The notes beneath the pieces were generated by a model. It did not search any database, was not told where the DNA came from, and saw only the letters and a list, made by a program, of their open reading frames with translations. Below are positions 21,328-32,452 of a DNA stretch of 64,000 bases, in pieces (the stretch's first letter is position 1; the number at the start of each line of letters is the position of its first letter). The stretch is from Carya illinoinensis (lineage: Eukaryota; Streptophyta; Magnoliopsida; Fagales; Juglandaceae): contig NC_056758.1 in assembly GCF_018687715.1 (NCBI RefSeq), forward strand, positions 1,984,001 to 2,048,000, written 5' to 3'. The position numbers and the translations under genes were made by a program.

Positions 21328-24300
21328 TCAGCAGTATGAGATATTAATCAAGTCCAGACAGTGTTGGAACTTGATCCCGGTGACGACCTTTGTCAACATA
21401 TCTGCTGGATTATCTTCAGTGCCAATCTTCTGAAGTAGAATGTCCCCTTCTTCCAATATCTCACGTACGAAGTGGAAACGGACATCTATATGCTTTGTTC
21501 GAGAGTGATATACTTGATTTTTGGTCAGATGAATTGCACTCTGACTGTCACAGTAAACGGTAACCTCTTGCTGCTTAAAGCCCAAGTCTGTTACCAATCC
21601 CTGTAACCAAATGGCTTCTTTCACAGCTTCTGTTACAGCCATGTATTCAGCCTCAGTTGATGACAGTGCAATTGTTGACTGCAAAGTTGATCGCCAACTA
21701 ACTGGTCCTCCAGCCATAGTGAACACATATCCAGTTGTCGATCGGCGTTTGTCAAGATCACCTGCATAGTCTGAGTCAACATACCCAGTTACTAGACTAT
21801 CTCCACCCTTCTCGAACTTCAAACCAATATCTACGGTTCCTAAAATGTACCGTAGAATCCACTTAGCCGCATGCCAATGAGTTTTTCCAGGATTATGCAT
21901 ATAGCGGCTAATTAAGCTAACGGCCTGGGAGATATCAGGTCGTGTGCACACCATGGCATACATTAAGCTTCCTACAACACTTGCATATGGGACATTTCTC
22001 TTGTAGTCCCGTTCTTCATCAGTTTTAGGAGACTGCAATGCACTGAGCTTGAAATATGGGGCCATTGGAGTATTCACCGGCTTCGTCTTTGAGTTGATGT
22101 TGAAGCGTTGCAGTATTCTCTTCAGATACTGCTTCTGAGTAAGGTGAACTGTACCTTTCACCCTATCTCTGCTGATCTCCATCCCCAGTATTCTTCGAGC
22201 TTCTCCCAGATCTTTCATGTCAAACTCACGACTTAACTGAGTTTTTAAGCGATCTATCTCCTCCTTGCTTTTACATGCAATTAACATATCATCTACATAT
22301 AAAAGCAAATAAATGAAAGATCCATCTGCAAGTTTTCTGAAATATACACAATGATCGTATTGGCAACGAGTGTATTTCAGATCCATCATAAAGCGGTCAA
22401 ACCGCTTATACCATTGCCGAGGTGACTGCTTCAAGCCATAGAGAGACTTCTTCAGACTGCATACCCAGTTTTCTTTGCCAGCTTCTTTGAATCCTTCTGG
22501 TTGAGACAGATAAATCTCCTCTTCCAGATCACCATGTAAGAAAGCTGTCTTTACATCAAGCTGTGCTAACTCAAGGTCATATTGTGCTACTAAAGCTAGC
22601 AATATCCGAATGGATGAATGCTTCACAACAGGAGAGAATACTTCGCTGTAGTCAATTCCCTCTGTCTGAGCGTAGCCCTTGGCTACCAACCTAGCTTTGT
22701 ATCGCACTCCATTCTTAGCAGCTTGATCATCTTTCTGATTGAAAATCCACTTACAGCCAATTACCTTCTTTCCTTTTGGAAGCGGCACAAGCTCCCAAGT
22801 CTGGTTCTGGTGAAGAGATTGCATCTCTTCCTTCATTGCCTTTGTCCATTCAACTTGTTCACTGGACTGTATGGCTTCTCTGTAAGTGGTTGGGATCTCA
22901 CCCCCTTCAGCTGGTAATGCATATGTCACATAGTCTGCATAACGTGACGGTACACGTTTCTCTCTTCTCGGTCTGTTGGTTGCTATTGATTCAGGTTGTA
23001 TTGGAGGTACTGTGACTGGACTATCAACCTCATCTTGTCCATGCTCTCCATTTGTTTCTCCTGAATCCTTTCGAGTGAAAAACTCCACCTTTTGCGAATC
23101 ACCAGGTGTTTCACTATCATGGCTGCATTCACGGGAATCTCTATGCTTATGTGACTTAAGCATCTCAGATTCGTTGAAGGTAACATCTCTACTGATGATC
23201 ACCTTTTTAGACTCTATGCACCAGAGTCTATACCCTTTTACACCAGTACTAAAGCCCAAGAATTTTGCTTTCTTGGCTCTAGGATCAAGCTTACTCTCTT
23301 TAGCGTGATAGTAAGCAGGACATCCGAAAACGTGTAAAGAGTTATAATCAGTAGCATGTGTACCTCTCCACATTTCAGTGGGTGTCTTCCCGTCATTGGC
23401 AGATGAGGGTAGTCGGTTGATGAGGTGGCAGGCATATGTCACAGCTTCAGCCCAAAATTTCTTACTGAGTCCAGCATTCAGTAACATACATCGCACTTTC
23501 TCTAATAAAGTACGATTCATTCGTTCTGCCACACCGTTCTGCTGCGGCGTACCTCGTACTGTGAAGTGTCTGACAATTCCCTCTCTCCGGCATACTTCCA
23601 TGAAGGGATCTGAAGTGTATTCACCTCCATTATCAGATCTGAGCCGCTTGATCTTTTTGCCGGTCTGAGTCTCAACCATTTTCTTCCAATCAAGGAAGAT
23701 TTTCAGCACTTCATCCTTATTCTTCATCGTATACACCCACACACGACGAGAATAATCATCCACAAAAGTCACAAACCAATGTTTACCTCCCAAAGATGCA
23801 TTTTGGGTAGGTCCCCAAACATCGGAGTGCACATAGTCAAGTATTCCCTGTGTATTGTGTACTGCGGTTCCAAACTTGATCCGCCTCTGCTTCCCCAATA
23901 CACAGTGCTCACAGAAAGACAGTTTACCAGTCTTGGCACCTTTGAGTAAGCCTTGCTTCACCAGTGTTTGCAAAGTTTTTTCTCCTGCGTGTCCCATACG
24001 CATATGCCACAGACTGGAGGTGTCATCATCAGTCTCATCTAGCTTCTCACAGCCTGTGGAAGCTCTTCCAGCAACAGTACTTCCTTGCAAGAAGTACAAG
24101 TTTCCTCGCCTCAAACCCTTCATAGCCACCTGAACTCCCATTAATACTTTGAGAGTTCCGTCTTCAATGGTGATTCTGAATCCCTTTGAATCCAGAGCTC
24201 CCAGTGAGATGAGATTCTTCCGCAAGTCCGGAATGTACCGAACTTCTGTCAGAGTCTTGACGCTACCATCGTGCAGCTTTAGCCGAATGCTACCTATTCC

Positions 24301-25344
24301 CTGAGTCTTACAGGCACTGTCATTGCCCATAAGTACTGTTCCACCTTCAATCTTTTTGAAGTTAGTAAACCAGTCCCGATTGGGACACATGTGATAGGTA
24401 CATCCGGAATCCATAATCCATTCATCAGAATGACAAATGGATGATGAACTTATCAAGGAAAAATCTGAATCATCATCTCTGTCCACGACATTGGCTGTGG
24501 TGGGTTGATTCTGCTGTTGTCCCTTCAGCTTGGGACAATCCTTCTTCCAGTGTCCTTTGTTGTGACAAAAGGAACACTCGTCTCTGGCGAGATTTCTACC
24601 AACTGATGGACCACGTGATGTGGCTCGGGTTTTCGATTGAAAACCTTTCTTCTTTCCGGGATACCTTGACTGTGGTCTCCCTCTTGCTGTTAGCGCTTCA
24701 CTTAATGTATCTTGTTGTACATGTTTATCTTTTCTCCGGTACTCATTGCTAATTAAAGAGCTAGATACATCTTCAAAACTAATCTTTTCCTTCCCATACA
24801 ATAGAGTAGTAATCAAATGCTCATATGTATCAGGCAAGGAATTTAGCAAAAGTAAAGCTTTATCTTCATCTTCGATTTTAACATCTAAATTTAACAAATC
24901 AGCAAGAATTTGGTTGTAACTATTTAGATGTTCAGTCATTGAAATACCTTCACGAAATTGGAATCTGAAGAGCTTCTTCTTCAAGTGCAAACGGCTCTCA
25001 ATGCTCTTCTTCATGAACTTATCCTCCAATTTCTGCCAAAGTACCCTAGCATTTGTCTCTCTCATGACAAAATACTTTTGTTCTTTGGTAAGGCATAACC
25101 GGATTGTACTACAAGCTTGAGTATTAAGCTTCTTCCAACCCTGATCAGTCATGTCGTCTGGCTTTCCTTCCAACGCAATATCCAACTCTTGTTGGATCAA
25201 AACGTCCATGACTTCACACTGCCACATGCCGAAGTTGCTTGTTCCATCGAACTTCTCAACTTCAAACTTAGCATTTGACACGGTGGACCTACGTCCAGAG
25301 CTACTGGTATTTTCAGAGCCCCTATCTGTTCCAGATCTTTCCAT
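21328..25344 (-). CDS. copia Gag-Pol polyprotein, 1338 aa, complete
   Basis: All domains are present in copia order. Gag: FEVEKFDGTSNFGMWQ near 27-42, UBN2 region about 60-200, CCHC knuckle CSFCHNKGHWKKDC at 257-270. Protease: active-site DSG at 312-314. GAG-pre-integrase zinc site: H447, H452, C478, C481. Integrase catalytic triad: D508, D571, E607, with the DD35E spacing. Integrase tail: FGCPAYYH...KFLGFS. Reverse transcriptase: about 848-1090, with LDVKTAFLHGDL and the active-site YVDD at 1016-1019. RNase H: D1190 in GYVDSDYAGD, SSTEAEYMA, and the end HIDVRFHFVREI...NPADMLTK. No stop or frameshift occurs. The start ATG lies about 550 bp from the LTR, after the shared leader. The lineage call (Tork/Tnt1 group) is from motif resemblance. 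Confidence 0.96.
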   Translation of the reverse strand: MERSGTDRGSENTSSSGRRSTVSNAKFEVEKFDGTSNFGMWQCEVMDVLIQQELDIALEGKPDDMTDQGWKKLNTQACSTIRLCLTKEQKYFVMRETNARVLWQKLEDKFMKKSIESRLHLKKKLFRFQFREGISMTEHLNSYNQILADLLNLDVKIEDEDKALLLLNSLPDTYEHLITTLLYGKEKISFEDVSSSLISNEYRRKDKHVQQDTLSEALTARGRPQSRYPGKKKGFQSKTRATSRGPSVGRNLARDECSFCHNKGHWKKDCPKLKGQQQNQPTTANVVDRDDDSDFSLISSSSICHSDEWIMDSGCTYHMCPNRDWFTNFKKIEGGTVLMGNDSACKTQGIGSIRLKLHDGSVKTLTEVRYIPDLRKNLISLGALDSKGFRITIEDGTLKVLMGVQVAMKGLRRGNLYFLQGSTVAGRASTGCEKLDETDDDTSSLWHMRMGHAGEKTLQTLVKQGLLKGAKTGKLSFCEHCVLGKQRRIKFGTAVHNTQGILDYVHSDVWGPTQNASLGGKHWFVTFVDDYSRRVWVYTMKNKDEVLKIFLDWKKMVETQTGKKIKRLRSDNGGEYTSDPFMEVCRREGIVRHFTVRGTPQQNGVAERMNRTLLEKVRCMLLNAGLSKKFWAEAVTYACHLINRLPSSANDGKTPTEMWRGTHATDYNSLHVFGCPAYYHAKESKLDPRAKKAKFLGFSTGVKGYRLWCIESKKVIISRDVTFNESEMLKSHKHRDSRECSHDSETPGDSQKVEFFTRKDSGETNGEHGQDEVDSPVTVPPIQPESIATNRPRREKRVPSRYADYVTYALPAEGGEIPTTYREAIQSSEQVEWTKAMKEEMQSLHQNQTWELVPLPKGKKVIGCKWIFNQKDDQAAKNGVRYKARLVAKGYAQTEGIDYSEVFSPVVKHSSIRILLALVAQYDLELAQLDVKTAFLHGDLEEEIYLSQPEGFKEAGKENWVCSLKKSLYGLKQSPRQWYKRFDRFMMDLKYTRCQYDHCVYFRKLADGSFIYLLLYVDDMLIACKSKEEIDRLKTQLSREFDMKDLGEARRILGMEISRDRVKGTVHLTQKQYLKRILQRFNINSKTKPVNTPMAPYFKLSALQSPKTDEERDYKRNVPYASVVGSLMYAMVCTRPDISQAVSLISRYMHNPGKTHWHAAKWILRYILGTVDIGLKFEKGGDSLVTGYVDSDYAGDLDKRRSTTGYVFTMAGGPVSWRSTLQSTIALSSTEAEYMAVTEAVKEAIWLQGLVTDLGFKQQEVTVYCDSQSAIHLTKNQVYHSRTKHIDVRFHFVREILEEGDILLQKIGTEDNPADMLTKVVTGIKFQHCLDLINISYC

Positions 25345-25839
25345 TTGAATTTAGAAAATTTAGACACAAAATTTCAAAATTCTAACCGTACGGATAAGTC
25401 CGGAATGATCCAAATAGTCGGAAAGTACTATTTGATCGTTGAAATCGGACTCCAAATGGCTTAGATCAAGCCCAAAATAGATCTGAAAAACGGACGGTTC
25501 TGATCGTCTGGCGCGTGAGATGCACGCGCTGTGTAGGGCGACTGGGGGCGCGTGGGGGCTCCTCCGGTACTCGTTTTCGATGCCGTTTGCGGCAACGGAT
25601 CCGTCTTGACGAGAGGAACGTTGTGGTGTGATCAAAAGTTGATTCCAATCAACTGCAATTTTCTGGGTAGCACGAACCGAAGCTCTGATGAACTTTTACG
25701 GTAGAAATGAATAGTACCACACTAAGTCAGTTCCCAGGAAAGATTGGAGGGTCACAATGGACACGCTTAAAATTTCCAATCTCCTAGACAGAACCTTCTT
25801 AGACTGTACGTATCCACACTACCACAAAAATCCACTCCT

Positions 25840-25871
<32 letters not shown>

Positions 25872-25891
25872 TAATTGGCTCTGATACCAAT
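25345..25891 (-). promoter_or_regulatory. 5' leader of the Tnt1-like element with shared block and PBS
   Basis: From right to left: the PBS TTGGTATCAGAGCC (25890-25877), a homopolymer of about 28 A on the plus strand (T in the RNA sense, about 25839-25866), the shared leader block (25824-25697), then a G/C-richer stretch to the gag ATG. The block is nearly identical to 6181-6308 of the GAG-only element. Confidence 0.75.
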
Positions 25892-26270
25892 TGTTGCGCC
25901 TAAAGCTGCCCAGAAATCACATCCACAATAGATAGAGACAATATTTAAGTGGTTCGGCAATTTGCCTACGTCCACTGAGCGGAAACACTATATTCAAAAC
26001 AACTCTATCTCAAATGGCACACTACACACACTTCTCTTGCTTCTCTCTCTCAATGGGATGAATTTCCCTTCATATGACCTCTCCTATTTATAGGAGAAGC
26101 TCAACCCTTCTCCCTCCACATATGTGCTGGAATGCACAAGCTAGACACTCAATTAAAGCACTTAGTGAGGAATATCATCATGTGAATTGGACACCACCAA
26201 CACATGGGCACACATAGTGGATGGCACACATGGGGTGGGTGGATGGCACACATGGGGTGGTCCCTCAACA
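25892..26270 (-). repeat. 5' LTR of the Tnt1-like element
   Basis: 379-bp partner of 20803-21181 with no difference seen by eye. Target duplication CATGG follows at 26271-26275. Confidence 0.93.
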
Positions 26271-27281
26271 CATGGCATTCAATCCTTTTATGCAAATGGT
26301 GTCAGAGTCATTTATGGACTCCGATGGGGAATTTACGGCATGAATATTTCGTTCTTTTGGATTAAGTTTGTGTTTGATGTATGGTTACTGGTTGGCATAG
26401 AGGTAAGGAAGGAATCAATGAACACTGCTTACTCCTTAAATCCTAGGTGAGTTTTTTTTGGATTAGGCTGTTTTCCTTAACAAATAGTGGGGTGCCTGCT
26501 AGCTTTCTTAAAAGACACTTGTTTCTATCCTTTATTTATTGTCATTGGGTTTTATTTAAGGTGACTTCAGTTTTCATAAAAACCGTGTGTAGAAACTTGC
26601 AGGACTCACACTAGAATCTTGTCTTGACACGTGAGAAAAACTCAATAGCAGCTTTCACTGGTTCTTATACTAGTCTATTAGAAGGAATTATTCTTGAACC
26701 AATGGCTTAATTTAAGTGCTTGCAGCACTTCATGAGACGTAGATGGAAGTCATCTTGTACCATTTCTGAGGGATATGTATTCTAGCTTGAAATGAATTTG
26801 TAGAAATACTCTCTTTTTGTATAATTCTTTTGCCTGTTGGTGATGAATTTGCCTGTTCTTATGCTTTTTATTATAGCTCTATACACAGTAAATTTTTTCT
26901 ATCTCTTCACCTAAGGGCTTGTGCTTTTTTTTTTTTTTAAATATAATTATTATTAGTTGGTTCTGAATGATAAAGATAGTGGTTCTGTGTTATTTTGATG
27001 AACTTTCTTCTTATTAAAAAAAAAAAAAGAAAAGAAATATGATTAACTTTCTTGTAATTTGATGCACCTGAATAAAATACTCAGTTTTTCCCTGTCAGTC
27101 CATAAGCGGTATCATGTGTTAGCTTCTAACTGCTTTGTTAACAAGGTTGATTTTGCACTAAAGGATGCAAGTTTCATTCATGCATTTTATTTTGACTAAC
27201 ATTGATATTATATGACCACGCGCTGCAAAAAATGTTCCTAACTCTACTTTCTTTGTTTTGTTCTGATTTCAATAAATGCAG
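26271..27281 (+). other. Downstream part of the presumed NF-YC leader intron
   Basis: A/T- and T-rich sequence with no ORF of note. It ends in AATAAATGCAG, the presumed acceptor. Confidence 0.45.
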
Positions 27282-27314
27282 AGGCATTAAATTGTGTTAT
27301 TTAGTTGGATCAGA

Positions 27315-28100
27315 ATGGATCAGCAAGGGCATAGCCAGCCCGCATCTATGGGAGTTGTTGGTAGTGGAGACCAATTGCCATATGCCACAAACCCATATCA
27401 GACAAACCAAATGACTGGAGCACTGAGTCATGGATCTGTTGTTACTTCAGTTGGAGCTATTCAATCTACAAGTCAGCCTGCTGGAGCTCAGCTCCCACAA
27501 CACCAGCTTGCTTATCAGCACATCCACCAGCAACAACAGCAACTTCAACAACAACTCCAATCTTTTTGGGCAAATCAGTACCAAGAAATTGAGAAGGTAA
27601 CGGATTTCAAGAACCATAGCCTTCCCCTAGCAAGGATCAAGAAGATTATGAAGGCCGATGAGGATGTAAGAATGATATCAGCTGAGGCTCCAGTAATATT
27701 TGCCAGAGCATGTGAAATGTTTATATTGGAGTTGACCTTGCGATCTTGGAATCACACGGAAGAGAACAAAAGGAGGACACTTCAAAAGAATGACATCGCA
27801 GCAGCAATCACAAGGACTGATATCTTTGATTTCTTAGTTGACATTGTGCCAAGGGAGGATCTGAAAGATGAAGTACTGGCATCGATCCCAAGAGGAACAA
27901 TTCCTGTTGGGGGGCATGCTGATGCTCTCCCTTATTGTTATATGCCACCTCATCATGCACCACAGGTTGGGACCCCTGGGATGATCATGGGGAAGCCTGT
28001 GATGGACCCTGCTATGTATGCTCAACAGTCGCATCCCTACATGGTTCCACAGATGTGGCCACAGGCATCAGAACAACAGCAATCGCCCTCAGATCATTAG
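27315..28100 (+). CDS. NF-YC: Nuclear transcription factor Y subunit C (NF-YC)
   Basis: 261 aa from ATG 27315, the start that gives the family N-terminus MDQQGHSQ. An in-frame ATG 21 bp upstream would add MLFSWIR, unlike the family. A Gln-rich stretch (about 70-84, [10 protein letters not shown]) precedes the H2A-like histone fold (about 95-180): [72 protein letters not shown]. The C-terminus is Pro/Gln/Met-rich. NF-YC pairs with NF-YB, then with NF-YA or CO-like proteins, to bind CCAAT boxes in flowering, ABA and light responses. It is closest to the NF-YC3/YC9 type. The whole CDS is one exon, as in its relatives. A recent retrotransposon sits in the presumed leader intron. Confidence 0.95.
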   Translation: MDQQGHSQPASMGVVGSGDQLPYATNPYQTNQMTGALSHGSVVTSVGAIQSTSQPAGAQLPQHQLAYQHIHQQQQQLQQQLQSFWANQYQEIEKVTDFKNHSLPLARIKKIMKADEDVRMISAEAPVIFARACEMFILELTLRSWNHTEENKRRTLQKNDIAAAITRTDIFDFLVDIVPREDLKDEVLASIPRGTIPVGGHADALPYCYMPPHHAPQVGTPGMIMGKPVMDPAMYAQQSHPYMVPQMWPQASEQQQSPSDH

Positions 28101-29894
28101 TAGCTGTAGCGTGGAAGTTGAGAAGCGCAAGTTCTCCTTTTTATTTTTGCTGAGTTGCGTTTGAAAATTGAAATAGGGAAGAGGTGTTGTAGTTGCTCAA
28201 TGTCTGTATCCTGTTTTAGAAATTTTCTGGTGAAAAACTAGGATGTTGATGATGTAGATAACCAAATTTATGGTTTTTAATCTTATCATTACATGGTAGA
28301 TATGCCATTTTCATTGATTTAGCATTGGTGACATGGATAATTATCCTTCTATCAAGTTTTGCTTATGACAGATGCAGCCGGGTATATTCTGTCTGCTTAT
28401 TTTGCACCCTTTGACATTGAACGTCCATTTTTATAGTTCTCTTTTGAGATGAAAAGAAATACGAACACGGAGATATGCTTTGAGAGCTTTGAGTTTATAT
28501 TTTGGTCTTACAAAAGCAACACCAAATACAACGGAGAACTTCCATCCCTATGGACTTTTAACATGTAAAGAGCAGACCCCTTGCATGGTTTTTTTTCCCC
28601 TTGAGTTCGTGTCTGAAAGTGATGTTTACTCCTTTATGGGTAGATTCATAGTAGTTGTTTCCAAAAATGATCCTATAATCTTTTCTTTAGTTTTCCCACT
28701 AGGATTATCGTTTCACTTGCGTCTGTTCTTTGCACTTTTTTTTATTTCGTTCGTTTGCAGAGTAATTGTTCATCAAGACAGGCTGAGAATTTCAGCACAA
28801 CGAATAAGAATGCTTGGTAATGAAAAAGTGCAATCAGGATTGAGCTTAAGATTTGCTTCCGCCCGGTAGATCGAAGAAACTAATGATTTTAGGTTTCCTC
28901 GGCAAAGTTGCATTGGTCATCTCTGGCTAGCACTTCAATCTCAATATCGATAATTGGGCAGTTTCCTACAATAAAATAAGAAATCTCGAGTTTCCAGCAG
29001 ATCATGTAAACCACCCTTATAATCAGAAGCACTTCTTTCTTGGTTGACCTTTGTCTATACAAAGGGAAACTACTTTTGCAACGTGCCATGACAAGCAATG
29101 ATCCCTTTTTGTGTGCTAATTGTCACTGTATTTTCGACGGGAGGCATTAGGTTCAGTTTGTAAAAATGCACTTGTGGCAAGGATATTGTTGTGCTATTGT
29201 GCCGTATGGCTTTGGACATGGATCATATGCCCGATGAGATTGTGTAAAGTGTCGGCATGCTTTGTTAAATAGATTAGGATTGGATATATATATATATATA
29301 TTCCCAATTGGTACTGGGTGTTCGGAAACAGTGTTTCGACTAATTTTGGGGGCGCACAGGCTTTCGACAAAGAGTTTCTCGTAAGTACACCTCAAGTAAT
29401 TCAAGAGAAAAATCCTCCAGTCCAATGACTCATAGAGATTGTTTGCACCCAACTAGATTTGAACTTTAGACCTGGGGGAACATACCCTCAAGCCCAAGGC
29501 CCTCACCAAATTTTTTGACTCGAACAACTTTTTGAATTCAAAAAGATTCGTAACATATGAATCTCATAATAATTAATGTTGAGGTCTATATTGTCACGTG
29601 CAGCATTTGATATTGTTGGATTGAGACTATCCCTATCCAAATTGTAGAAAGTGGTAAGACAATAAAATTGTAAAGAATCTTATTTAGAATTAAACGGAAT
29701 AGTGCACCTGAACCTGGCTACAGAAAGCCTATAAAGGGGGATGAGGTCCAAGGATGCTACATATGGGAAGTTGTAGGATGTGATTCCAATGACCTAGTTT
29801 CTAACTGCAGTTGACGAGTTTGGGGACCTAGCACCAGAGAAAGAAGTAAGTCAGGAGACACTTTTTTCATTTCTGATTTCCCATAAAGCATTTT
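28101..29894. other. NF-YC 3' flank and spacer
   Basis: The NF-YC 3' UTR probably runs to about 28300-28450. A (TA)n run lies at about 29286-29301. The open frames here (for example 28480-28869) have no recognisable family or codon pattern. I call no gene. Confidence 0.4.
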
Positions 29895-30269
29895 TGTGAT
29901 ACCCCATATGATAAAATTGATGGTAAATAGTGTATGAGATTCCACGTTACTTAGAAATGAGAAGTTCTTGCTCTTTATAAAGTTTCAATGAGGTTCTAAT
30001 TGTATTATTGATTAGTCATTTTGAAATATAGGCCATGTAGTTTGGACATTTCATTGGGGCGTTATAAATGGCGTCGGGAATTTAAGAGGGTTAGATTGTG
30101 ATACCCCATATAATAAGATTGATGGTAGATGGTATATGAGATCCCATATTACTTGATAATGAGAAGATCTTGCTCTTTATAAGATTCCAATAAGGCTCCT
30201 ATTGTATCATTGACTAGTCTTTTTAAAGTATAGACCATGTGATTTAGACTTTCCATAGGGACATTACAA
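29895..30269. repeat. Tandem pair of about 173-bp LTR-like repeats
   Basis: TGTGATACCCCATATGATAA... at 29895-30067 is repeated as TGTGATACCCCATATAATAA... at 30097-30269, about 80% alike by eye, with 29 bp between them that includes the purine tract TTAAGAGGG. Both start TGTGATACCCC and end with TTATAA or TTACAA. They may be the two terminal repeats of a tiny TRIM-like element or a duplicated solo LTR. No clear target duplication or PBS is seen. Confidence 0.5.
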
Positions 30270-30724
30270 TTTTGCAAAGAAATCATCAGATCATCCTGGT
30301 CGACTACATCAACTTAACCTGGAAATCACCAAAGAAAATCATCAGGCAGGTCAAGTAGATGCATATGACTATATGGGTTTCTCATCCCAGTCTTGTTAAC
30401 TAACATTCAAATAGACACCCAGAAAACGTACACAAAAGAATAGTTCCGCTGTTAATGACCAATTTTGCCCATATACACGTACAACAGCTTCTCATCATGG
30501 TTTTAGCTTTGTTGTTAATTTAAGCGCCTAGAGAGGTTTCGAAAGACACCAAAACTGAGCCATAATCTCACATCTCAACAGGAAAAAATATTTAAAAATA
30601 AAAACTTACATTAAAAGATGGAGATGCTTTTTTAAAACGCTAGCAGCGTAGCACTTCTAAACTGAATATAAAGTGACCAATCATGCCTGAATACGAAAGA
30701 TTTAAACAAGCATGGGCTTATTTA
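30270..30724. other. Spacer and 3' UTR of the IDM2/3-like gene
   Basis: The last part is presumably the 3' UTR of the minus-strand gene ending at 30725. Nothing else is recognised. Confidence 0.35.
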
Positions 30725-32452
30725 TCATCTCTTGTGACTCCCTTTCATCACAATTCCCTCAAGAATCCCATCGGTGCCAAAATTACCGCTGAATTGTTGA
30801 GGATCAACTGGACCAGGGAGCTGAAATGAGATGGAAAAGTGCCCTGGTGGACAGAGGTTATGCGTCTGCATCTCAAACACTTGTGAGTACCGGTGCACAG
30901 TTTTCTCACCTGTTGTCGTCACTCCCCGTATCAATACTTCACCATCACTTTCAATTTCACAGCTAAATTCCCCTGCAGTTGATAACAAGTCACATACTTA
31001 GGAGAAAAAAAGGGATTGGGGCTATAAGAGCAGTAAAGATGCAAGGGATTTTTTTAATATCAAGTTGGCACTTTTAGTCATCAAATATAACAAAAGTATA
31101 ACCAAGACCTATTAATATAAGAGCAGAAAACACGCCAATTTATTTGAGTTGCTTAGATAACCTTCATTGAAAAGTGCCATACCCATGTGGGGAGGAATGG
31201 ATAGGGGGAAATCAGTTCGGATGCCATATCAAATGAAATAATGTTGGCTCATGTTCCTATGCAGTTAAAATTATAACTCCATCTTTAAACCTTGTCAAAC
31301 AGATAATGCAAATAAAGAAGATGGGTTTTTGTTATATTCCTAGTACGCAATATACAAGATCTGAGTCGTAAAGACATTTTACAACTACCTTGGAAAACCA
31401 TAGTGTCAGAAATGGATTATCTTAGTTCTAATAGGCAACTTACTTTCATCCCTTTTCACCCCCGGTAGAGAGACACGAAAGAGGTATGAGTCTTCACATT
31501 CTCCAATGTCCATTAGTCCTATGACTGGTCCCACCTGCCCTGTGGCTGCACTCCCAGTCAATGCCAATCCACTTTTCGTAGCAGCTACAATATTAGTCCA
31601 CTCTTTTTTAGTTGGGTGAGAAGGAAGAATAATAATTGCTGGACCAACTCTCTCCACATCCACGGTTTCAGAGTCATCATCAGATGGCAGAGGAGCCATA
31701 TAACTATACATCAAGGATTTTGCATTATATGGCACACTACTTACAGGTGCCACAACATGTCTATGTTGCCAAGAATCCTGTGGCTTGAGGAGATCATCTA
31801 AACGTCTTGTTCTTTTAGAACAATGGGAAGACCGGTTGGGAGTCAACTCTCTGTTTTCAGCCTCCCGCATGGGTCCACAATTTGTAGAAGTATTCAATCT
31901 TGCAGAATCTCTATACAAAAGCAAATTCTTGAGTCCAGTTAGCCTCTTGAACCTTTCAGTATCCTCTAGCTTAATGTAAAAAGTCTCAGGGTTGCTAATA
32001 AATATAATATTGTGAATGATCTTATAACGATTGTTCAACTGTGAAAGAGGATGCAATTGTGGAGGAAAGAGATCAGGAAATTGAGGGTAACTGGCACTGG
32101 GGTCTTGTCCATGAACAGGGACATTGCCCTCGAGGAACTGGTGCAGCAATGGTAATTTAACAACAACAGATGCAGCAGCCTTCCTAAGTACATAATAGTA
32201 CACCTGCTCTACTTCCACTGTTTTCATGTGGGTCCCAGCCACTTGATCAAGTGTATATGGAGGAAGTCCCTCAGCTATTCGTTGAAATAATGACATTCGG
32301 GGCCCCTCCCCTTTGAGATCGGGCCCAAAGTAGGTACCCATGATGAAGTACAAGAGGAATAGCCGATTATCATCTGGAATACCACTTTGTTCATTGTTGG
32401 ATTCTACTCTCGCGGCAGTGAGAGGTTCAGTAGCCTGAGGTAAGTCATCCAT
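30725..32452 (-). CDS. Alpha-crystallin-domain protein of the IDM2/IDM3 (increased DNA methylation) type
   Basis: Exon 1 is 32452-31444 and exon 2 is 30972-30725. The donor is GATGAAA|GTAAGT and the acceptor CTGCAG|GGGAATT, with the intron splitting an Arg codon (phase 1). The product is 418 aa. The N-terminal half carries a plant-conserved block ([74 protein letters not shown]). The C-terminus is an HSP20/alpha-crystallin domain (about 315-418: [56 protein letters not shown]). Arabidopsis IDM2 and IDM3 are nuclear ACD proteins that work with the histone acetyltransferase IDM1 to promote active DNA demethylation. I cannot tell which of the two this matches. A TTCAATCAG|CAG acceptor eight bases before the ATG suggests a 5' UTR intron. 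Confidence 0.88.

Larger units (their letters stand above)
20803..26270 (-). mobile_element. Intact Tnt1/Tork-like Ty1/copia retrotransposon, 5,468 bp
   Basis: Two 379-bp LTRs (TGTTGCGCC...CTCAACA, plus-strand view), perfect target duplication CATGG (20798-20802 and 26271-26275), tRNA-Met primer site (25890-25877), polypurine tract GGAGGGGGTGAT (21193-21182, minus) and one uninterrupted gag-pol ORF. I saw no difference between the LTRs, so insertion was very recent and the copy may still be competent. It lies antisense to, and inside, what appears to be the NF-YC 5' UTR intron. Confidence 0.95.

Noticed and set aside
22618..25348. Several plus-strand ORFs of 65-110 codons opposite the Tnt1-like pol
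   Set aside because: They are shadows of the conserved pol frame; no start context, TATA box or family. Unlike the 40.8-42.0 kb pair, they overlap coding sequence.
28480..28869. 129-codon ORF downstream of NF-YC
   Set aside because: Phe/Leu-rich translation of T-rich sequence; no homology recognised; probably 3' flank.
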